A stretch of 12,084 nt of DNA from NCBI GenBank assembly GCA_037439945.1, contig JBBIVA010000121.1:1-12084 (forward strand), written 5' to 3'. The notes under the pieces were generated by a model that worked only from the letters and a program-made list of their open reading frames with translations, searched no databases and was not told the origin of the DNA. A program made the translations under genes and the position numbers. The stretch comes from CALEUX01 sp037439945. GTDB taxonomy: Bacteria; Bacteroidota; Bacteroidia; Bacteroidales; Marinilabiliaceae. Shown here in pieces: positions 8,501 to 12,084 of this stretch. Every line of letters starts with the position of its first letter. The first letter of the stretch is position 1.

Positions 8501-9839
8501 CAGCCTAATGGGGGGAGAAATCTGGGTTGAAAGTGAATATGGCCAGGGTAGCACCTTTTCATTTACAGTCAATTCCGGGAAACAGGTTATCCAGAAAAAA
8601 GACCAGATATTACATGCCTTTGAAAGTTCAGGGGAAAAAGTAATAATAGCCGATCCAAACAACTCATCTTCTGCTAGTTTACAAAAAATGCTAACCGGCT
8701 TTGGGTATGCGGTTAAACGGTGTTCAAATGCAAATTCATTATGGAAGGAACTATCAAAAAATGAAGCTGTTGAACCATACCGGATTCTATTTCTTGATGC
8801 TGATTTTTTTGAAAAAAATATCAACAATGAAAAAAACAGGCTGGAAGAATTCAGAAATTCATTTGAGCACCTTGTTTATTTAACAACACCATTTAATGAA
8901 GAACGAATAAAAAGAGAGTGGAGCGATAATGGCCATCCGGTTTTACTTAATAAACCTGCCAGCTATTCAATGCTTTTTGATTGCCTCATGGATGCTTTAT
9001 TAGGCGAAATACCTGATTCTACACCCAAGCTTCAAAAATTTTACCGCGAACTCTTAAAAAAAGGATCACAATTGCATATTCTGGTAATTGATGATACTGC
9101 CAGTAACCGCAGTCTGGCAATTGAACTTTTAGATATGGCAAACATTAAAGCCGATGTTCTTCAAGGTGGGAAAGAAGCAATTGAACTTGCCCTATCTTCA
9201 AATAATTGCCCGTATGATTTAATTTTGATGGATATAAACATGCCGGTAATTGACGGATATTCAGCCACAAAACAATTAAAACAAATTGATGGATGGAAAA
9301 ATGTACCTGTAGTTGCCCTCACAGCCGAAGCCTTTGGAGATGTTGAAACTAAATGCCTACATGCTGGTATGGTGGCTATGGTGGCAAAACCCATCGACCC
9401 CGAAGGTTTGTTTAAAGTTATTTATAATTTACTTTATGGCAGTGAAAATACACCCGATGTTAAAATTGATGGCAATGAAAATATTTTAAATTATGATTTT
9501 CCTGAAATAGAAGGAATTAACATTCGGGCAGGAATTAATCGTATGGCGGGGAGAACTGATCTTTACAAAAGATTACTTATAGGATTTTGCCATGATTATA
9601 AATTATTCAACAATTATATTTCAGAATATACCGAATCTGGTGATAATGAATCACTTGAACGACTTCTGCACACCCTTAAAGGAATTGCTGGAACTATGGA
9701 TGCAATGGAGTTGTATAGCCTGGCAATTGAAACTGAAGATGCCCTTAAAAATAAATCACCCAAATATTCGAACATAATTGCCAAACTTAGCAATGAAGTC
9801 TCTCTATTGGTGTCCAGAATTCAAAAAACTTTCCCCTGA
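5574..9839 (+). CDS. Membrane hybrid sensor histidine kinase (PAS-PAS-GAF-HisKA-HATPase-REC-REC-Hpt)
   Basis: A 1421-residue phosphorelay protein. Two membrane helices (about 22-42 and 287-311) flank a ~240-residue helical extracytoplasmic sensor that I cannot assign to a named family. No HAMP domain is evident before two PAS domains (about 330-450 and 459-580) and a GAF-like region (about 588-757). The kinase core has phospho-acceptor His785 in MSHEIRTP, the N-box with Asn902, DTGIG (934-938) and GGTGLGL (963-969). A degenerate receiver follows (about 1021-1145; Asp1075 and Lys1127 present, but the acidic pair is reduced to Asp1027). Then comes an intact receiver (Asp1173-1174, phospho-acceptor Asp1220 in LMDINMP, Thr1250, Lys1272). 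The chain ends in an Hpt domain with His1366 in HTLKG. The frame extends to a TTG at 5538, but ATG 5574 is the better start. There is no DNA-binding domain, so output must pass from Hpt to a separate regulator not encoded here. The signal is unknown. Confidence 0.95.
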   Translation: MNLISLFFKRNSNKGSISKKVFGGYIINLLLLVLVSGVSIWGVQRLKEWIISTEQVDKLLHKIYIARIEVKNFTLRSDTTSSLVVEGLINEISKNLKEAREHRLNSKSRVELSNIDNWIREFNHYWTLFIDLKQKKSLAETRMDNLYQRIFFAARQPYTKFQKSNKEDIHDPFNDLLFQLIHLKEIEKKIWDFPQQIVEADSVNAIFERIRGLLPSNEFSNPQSSESKSLSNLSVNLSRYQVVIIELVGAINELHSAQKMMDMSAASIQQAGERANNHQNAAMERWSLISLYALTIIMLLATVIGFYMAYVFLAKVIKDEEIRETADNLLQENRTLLNDIINNSSSLIYVKNLLGRYTLVNQPMEEILGLEAHRIIGKHDFELFPFEYAEAMQQNDKDVLKKGETVQVEELIPSGDGVKTFLSNKFPIQDANGQTVSLVCISTDITSQRKALVELEKSRENYRNIVTNMPGIVYHCQNDSRRSMLFISGGVEKLIGLGTDAFINEGQSIIPFIDNEDIQKVKETIRQAVLRQRPFEMEYRIRDLYGHRKWVYEKGLPVYDNESTKVTQQGVIIDITAQKNAMAELMLRDRLLEGVSEAVKELIVTPVLDEALGKALRILGLGAGVDKSFVFQHGKPNEPGKTNFNHLVEWDRNILEPVYRQNFQNLFYEDISTNWFFKLSDHKDVIVDTNNAEPGELNFMKSMNLASMMLIPIFLNERFWGFIGFGLGLRTGAWSESHKTIFKAFTVTLGIVIVRNEGAIELRKAKEAAEAATRAKSDFLARMSHEIRTPLNAIIGWTHLGLEKFDIPGHSDYLKRIQSSSRSLLGIINDILDFSKIEAGRLEIEQIEFDLESVMQNLADIVLFRANEKGLNLVFDYSPEVPLSLIGDPLRLEQVLVNLVNNAIKFTQLGEVVVKIKVKSETDKKVQLLFEVSDTGIGLKLEQKNNLFKAFSQADVSITRKYGGTGLGLAICKRLTSLMGGEIWVESEYGQGSTFSFTVNSGKQVIQKKDQILHAFESSGEKVIIADPNNSSSASLQKMLTGFGYAVKRCSNANSLWKELSKNEAVEPYRILFLDADFFEKNINNEKNRLEEFRNSFEHLVYLTTPFNEERIKREWSDNGHPVLLNKPASYSMLFDCLMDALLGEIPDSTPKLQKFYRELLKKGSQLHILVIDDTASNRSLAIELLDMANIKADVLQGGKEAIELALSSNNCPYDLILMDINMPVIDGYSATKQLKQIDGWKNVPVVALTAEAFGDVETKCLHAGMVAMVAKPIDPEGLFKVIYNLLYGSENTPDVKIDGNENILNYDFPEIEGINIRAGINRMAGRTDLYKRLLIGFCHDYKLFNNYISEYTESGDNESLERLLHTLKGIAGTMDAMELYSLAIETEDALKNKSPKYSNIIAKLSNEVSLLVSRIQKTFP

Positions 9840-9987
9840 ATTTAAAATTAAAAACTAACCATTTTTGCAACTGAATTAATTACTTAAACGTATATTTATA
9901 CTATATTGGTTTTGGGTAGTTTAAAATTATATGTAACCCATTGGAATAATTAAGGTTTAGAATGCATTTGTTTTAAATTAACGAAAG

Positions 9988-10096
9988 CCCGTTTTAGTTT
10001 ATCTGTAACATTTTTTTGTTTAGGATAGGGCACCTGGTCCGGTTTACCGGTTTGCCAACCACGCCTTAACTTACGATTTTATTTGGGTGAAACGGG
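9988..10096 (+). ncRNA. Candidate structured RNA or structured DNA element
   Basis: CCCGTTTTA (9988-9996) can pair with TGAAACGGG (10088-10096): nine pairs, one of them a G-T wobble. Inside this closing stem is a compact hairpin: GGCA (10029-10032) pairs with TGCC (10053-10056), enclosing CCGGT (10039-10043) paired with ACCGG (10046-10050). The patch is richer in G and C than its surroundings. It does not resemble tRNA, tmRNA, 6S RNA or a riboswitch class I can name. It lies about 180 bp before the lipoprotein ATG. The strand is arbitrary, since the pairing could form on either. Without covariation this may be chance folding. Confidence 0.25.
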
Positions 10097-10233
10097 AATT
10101 CAATATTTGCTGTTTTAATTAAATTTTTTTCGCAAGCTATTTCATTTCATTAATTGGATACCTAAGTAAATATTTTGTTATTTACCCAATTAACAATCTT
10201 TTATAATGTAAAAATACAAACATGGTTTGATAA

Positions 10234-10241
10234 TAAATTTG
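10234..10241 (+). promoter_or_regulatory. Possible Bacteroidota -7 promoter box for the EEP lipoprotein
   Basis: TAAATTTG matches the Bacteroidota -7 consensus TAnnTTTG exactly and ends 32 nt before the ATG at 10274, giving a short leader. No TTG/TTTG -33 element sits at the usual spacing upstream, so the match may be incidental in this AT-rich DNA. Confidence 0.33.
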
Positions 10242-10273
10242 GGTTTATGAGTAATCTTAACTCGTAAAGAATT

Positions 10274-11887
10274 ATGAAGAACTACAAATCAACAATTGCT
10301 AAGGTTAAAAATTTAAAAACAGCATTATTTTTGATAGTTGTTTTTTTTATTTGTTCATCATGCAATAAACAATTGGTTGAAAAACCCGGAATGCCTTTAA
10401 TATTTATAGATTTTAACGGAGAAATAAAAAACACGGGTCTGCTTAAAGTCAATATTAGAGGCGATAATAATGTTTCCTTCTCAGAAGGCATTTCAGGTTC
10501 ATGCCTTGATTTATCTGTTAACGCTAAATACCGTAAACCCATAGTTGTTGAAAAAAACTCGGCAAATTCACTTACCGATTATCCCGGTCCTACTATCTTA
10601 CTATGGGTTAATACCGATAAAAACGATCCATACGAATATTTCATAATAGGACAAAAAACTATGTATGAAGAATTGGGGATAAGGGGTTGGTCAATAGGTA
10701 AATCGGCTATGGGTTCATGGACATGGTGGTTTTCAGATGGAATAAATACTGCAAATTACAACCCAACGGTTCAACGACAACCAATAAACAATGGCGGTTG
10801 GCACCAAATTGGCTTTTCAATTGATTATCAACACAAAGAAGCCCGGCTTTATTACAATGGAATAAATGTTGCCGTTATAAGTCTCCAAAATATTGACCTT
10901 ACAACAATCGGTACTCCCTTCTTTCTTGGCAATGACCCCATGGCTTCTGATCCGCTGATGGATACATTTAATGGGCAGATTGATGACGTTGGAATTTGGT
11001 CCAGACCGTTATCGCCATTACAGGTTAAAAGATTACACTCTGATATTTCTTCATCAAATAAAAATATATTCGAAAAGAAGCCCGATAGTATTACTTTTTT
11101 AACCTGGAATATAGGCTCGGGTGGTCGACAGGATGGCCGATATGTGGGAGTACAAAGGGTATATGATGTTATTAAACAATCAGGCGCCGATGTTGTGGCA
11201 ATTCAGGAGATGTATGGATCCGGGGAAATTCTGGCCGATAAATTAGGGTTTTACTACTATAAAAGAAGTTCCGGCTTAGGAGTTTTAAGCAGGTACCCAC
11301 TGGGCAAAACTTATAATGTTTTCCGTCCCCAAAATATAGGTGCTGTAACAATAGAAATGGATGAAAACAGACAAATTATATTTTGTCCTGTTTGGTTAAA
11401 TGCATTGCCAAATACAAGGGCATACGTATCATCAGGTTTAGCATTACCAGATTCAGTAGTAGCCAGGGAAATGGAAACAAGGGGTGCCGAAATAAGATAC
11501 ATTTTATGGGAATTACAAACCCTGGTAAAAAATAATGATAAATATCCCCTGATACTTGCCGGTGATTTTAATTCAGGTTCACACCTGGATTGGACACAGG
11601 AGAATAAAGAAAGATACTTTGGTTTGGTAGTGGATTTTCCCGTAAGCAGTTTTATGCAAGAAGCAGGCTTTATTGACAGCTACAGAAGGTTTTACCCCGA
11701 TGAAACAAAACACAGGGGCATTACAATGCCAATAAACTTTACTGAAGGATTACAGGACAGGTCTGATTATATTTTTTATATAGGCCCCAAATTAGACTTA
11801 ATATCAAGCAAAACAATTGATAAACATAAAACAGGGTTTCCATCCGACCATGCAGCGGTTGTCTCCTCATTTAAATTTGATTATTAA
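10274..11887 (+). CDS. Lipoprotein with LamG-like and endonuclease/exonuclease/phosphatase domains
   Basis: A 537-residue exported protein. The signal helix (about 15-27) ends in ICSSC-N; Cys30 is the likely lipidated residue, although the lipobox is unusual with Cys at -3. Residues about 40-255 form a LamG/concanavalin-like jelly-roll (LLWVNT at 109-114, GGWHQIGFSID at 174-184, FNGQIDDVGIWSRPLS at 232-247), usually a carbohydrate- or ligand-binding module. Residues about 272-537 are an EEP-superfamily (DNase I-like) phosphodiesterase: TWNI (Asn279), VVAIQE (Glu312), GDFNS (Asp431, Asn433), DRSDYIFY (Asp498) and the terminal PSDH (Asp525, His526). The strand that normally supplies the THL/VHL histidine reads PVWLN here (Trp374). 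The substrate could be nucleic acid, a phospholipid head group or another phosphodiester; the sequence does not decide. It is preceded by a 434-bp gap, so it is probably transcribed alone. Confidence 0.9.
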   Translation: MKNYKSTIAKVKNLKTALFLIVVFFICSSCNKQLVEKPGMPLIFIDFNGEIKNTGLLKVNIRGDNNVSFSEGISGSCLDLSVNAKYRKPIVVEKNSANSLTDYPGPTILLWVNTDKNDPYEYFIIGQKTMYEELGIRGWSIGKSAMGSWTWWFSDGINTANYNPTVQRQPINNGGWHQIGFSIDYQHKEARLYYNGINVAVISLQNIDLTTIGTPFFLGNDPMASDPLMDTFNGQIDDVGIWSRPLSPLQVKRLHSDISSSNKNIFEKKPDSITFLTWNIGSGGRQDGRYVGVQRVYDVIKQSGADVVAIQEMYGSGEILADKLGFYYYKRSSGLGVLSRYPLGKTYNVFRPQNIGAVTIEMDENRQIIFCPVWLNALPNTRAYVSSGLALPDSVVAREMETRGAEIRYILWELQTLVKNNDKYPLILAGDFNSGSHLDWTQENKERYFGLVVDFPVSSFMQEAGFIDSYRRFYPDETKHRGITMPINFTEGLQDRSDYIFYIGPKLDLISSKTIDKHKTGFPSDHAAVVSSFKFDY

Positions 11888-11981
11888 CCTGCCGGTGAAA
11901 AAGTTTTACCATCCTCAATAACCTAAATAAGATAGCAGGGAACTTTCTTTAAAATTATTTTGTCGATTAATGCGATAGGCG

Positions 11982-12014
11982 TATCAATGTGATAATGGAC
12001 TATCAGTTTTGATA
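11982..12014. repeat. Cluster of alternating TATCA/TGATA half-sites
   Basis: Four 5-bp half-sites lie in 33 bp: TATCA (11982), TGATA (11990), TATCA (12001) and TGATA (12010), separated by 3, 6 and 4 nt. They can be read as two inverted repeats whose centres are about 20 bp apart, near two helical turns. They lie in the non-coding stretch after the EEP lipoprotein. In AT-rich DNA short repeats of this size can arise by chance. Confidence 0.35.
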
Positions 12015-12059
12015 ATTAAAGAAAAATTGTGTTAAACCCAAATTTGTCTTTAGCCATTT

Positions 12060-12082
12060 TTTCTAATGACCGTCATTAGAAA
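12060..12082. promoter_or_regulatory. Perfect 23-bp palindrome, probable repressor operator
   Basis: TTTCTAATGAC (12060-12070) and GTCATTAGAAA (12072-12082) are exact reverse complements around a single central C at 12071. The core TGAC-n-GTCA with AT-rich flanks resembles operators of TetR-family repressors. Neither strand shows a T-run after the arms, which argues against a terminator. It lies 173 bp after the EEP lipoprotein stop and 2 bp from the window end, so the regulated gene would lie beyond the edge. Confidence 0.5.
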
Positions 12083-12084
12083 TT

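Larger units (their letters stand above)
9840..10273. other. 434-bp non-coding gap between kinase and EEP lipoprotein genes
   Basis: No ORF of more than about 15 codons from an ATG was seen on either strand. The flanks are AT-rich. A G+C-richer patch at about 9985-10096 can fold (separate entry), and a promoter-like box lies near the 3' end (separate entry). No convincing intrinsic terminator for the kinase gene was found just after its stop codon. Confidence 0.6.

Noticed and set aside
8201..8827. A 208-codon open frame on the minus strand inside the histidine kinase gene
   Set aside because: It is wholly antisense to the conserved ATPase and pseudo-receiver coding region, has no recognisable motif, and the opposite frame is strongly conserved.
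11891..11912. Hairpin-like GGTGAAAA...TTTTACC after the EEP lipoprotein stop
   Set aside because: It needs a bulged G and has no T-run after it, so it is not a convincing terminator.
12066..12084. ATG opening a frame that runs off the right edge
   Set aside because: The ATG is part of the palindrome and only six codons are visible; the operator reading is more economical.
1..12084. CRISPR array, tRNA/rRNA genes, insertion sequences, phage or toxin-antitoxin/defence modules
   Set aside because: I looked for regularly spaced repeats, cloverleaf-like segments, transposase motifs and small paired genes and saw none.

Overview
The window looks like a chromosomal segment of a member of the Bacteroidota, perhaps a marine or sediment Bacteroidales/Marinilabiliales-type organism. 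The evidence is AT-rich intergenic DNA, ATG starts without clear Shine-Dalgarno sequences, one exact Bacteroidota-type -7 box (TAnnTTTG), exported enzymes typical of the phylum (C69 dipeptidase, GHL10-type glycoside hydrolase, LamG lipoprotein) and a very large hybrid histidine kinase. This placement is an inference; no rRNA or phylogenetic marker was compared.

Layout. The left part (5-5281) is read leftward. In order of transcription it holds an exported GHL10/DUF187 glycoside hydrolase-like protein, a ferredoxin/flavodoxin-NADP+ reductase (fpr-like), the radical-SAM 23S rRNA/tRNA methyltransferase RlmN, and an exported C69-family dipeptidase. fpr and rlmN are essentially contiguous and are the only clear operon. 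A weak terminator-like hairpin separates rlmN from the dipeptidase. A 40-codon rightward ORF with one predicted membrane helix lies in the GHL10-fpr gap and runs antisense into the 3' end of GHL10; it is only a candidate.

The right part (5574-11887) is read rightward. A divergent 292-bp gap leads to a 1421-residue membrane hybrid histidine kinase: two membrane helices around a ~240-residue extracytoplasmic sensor, two PAS domains, a GAF-like domain, HisKA, HATPase, a degenerate receiver, an intact receiver and an Hpt domain. It has no DNA-binding output and no response regulator next to it. A 434-bp non-coding stretch follows, with a G+C-richer patch that can fold. Next comes a lipoprotein joining a LamG-like domain to an endonuclease/exonuclease/phosphatase (EEP) domain. 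The last 197 bp hold no complete gene but carry clustered TATCA/TGATA half-sites and a perfect 23-bp palindrome at the right edge, which looks like an operator for a gene beyond the window.

How the genes may work together. The best-supported link is fpr-rlmN: RlmN needs low-potential electrons for its iron-sulfur cluster, and a flavoprotein reductase encoded directly upstream is a plausible part of that supply. The dipeptidase and the GHL10 protein are both exported and could both act in envelope or peptide turnover, but nothing ties them together beyond proximity. I saw no phage, IS, CRISPR or defence genes, and no clearly new multi-gene system. The items most worth a second look are the fpr-rlmN coupling, the candidate small membrane protein, the foldable patch upstream of the EEP lipoprotein, the edge palindrome, and the His-to-Trp change in the EEP domain.
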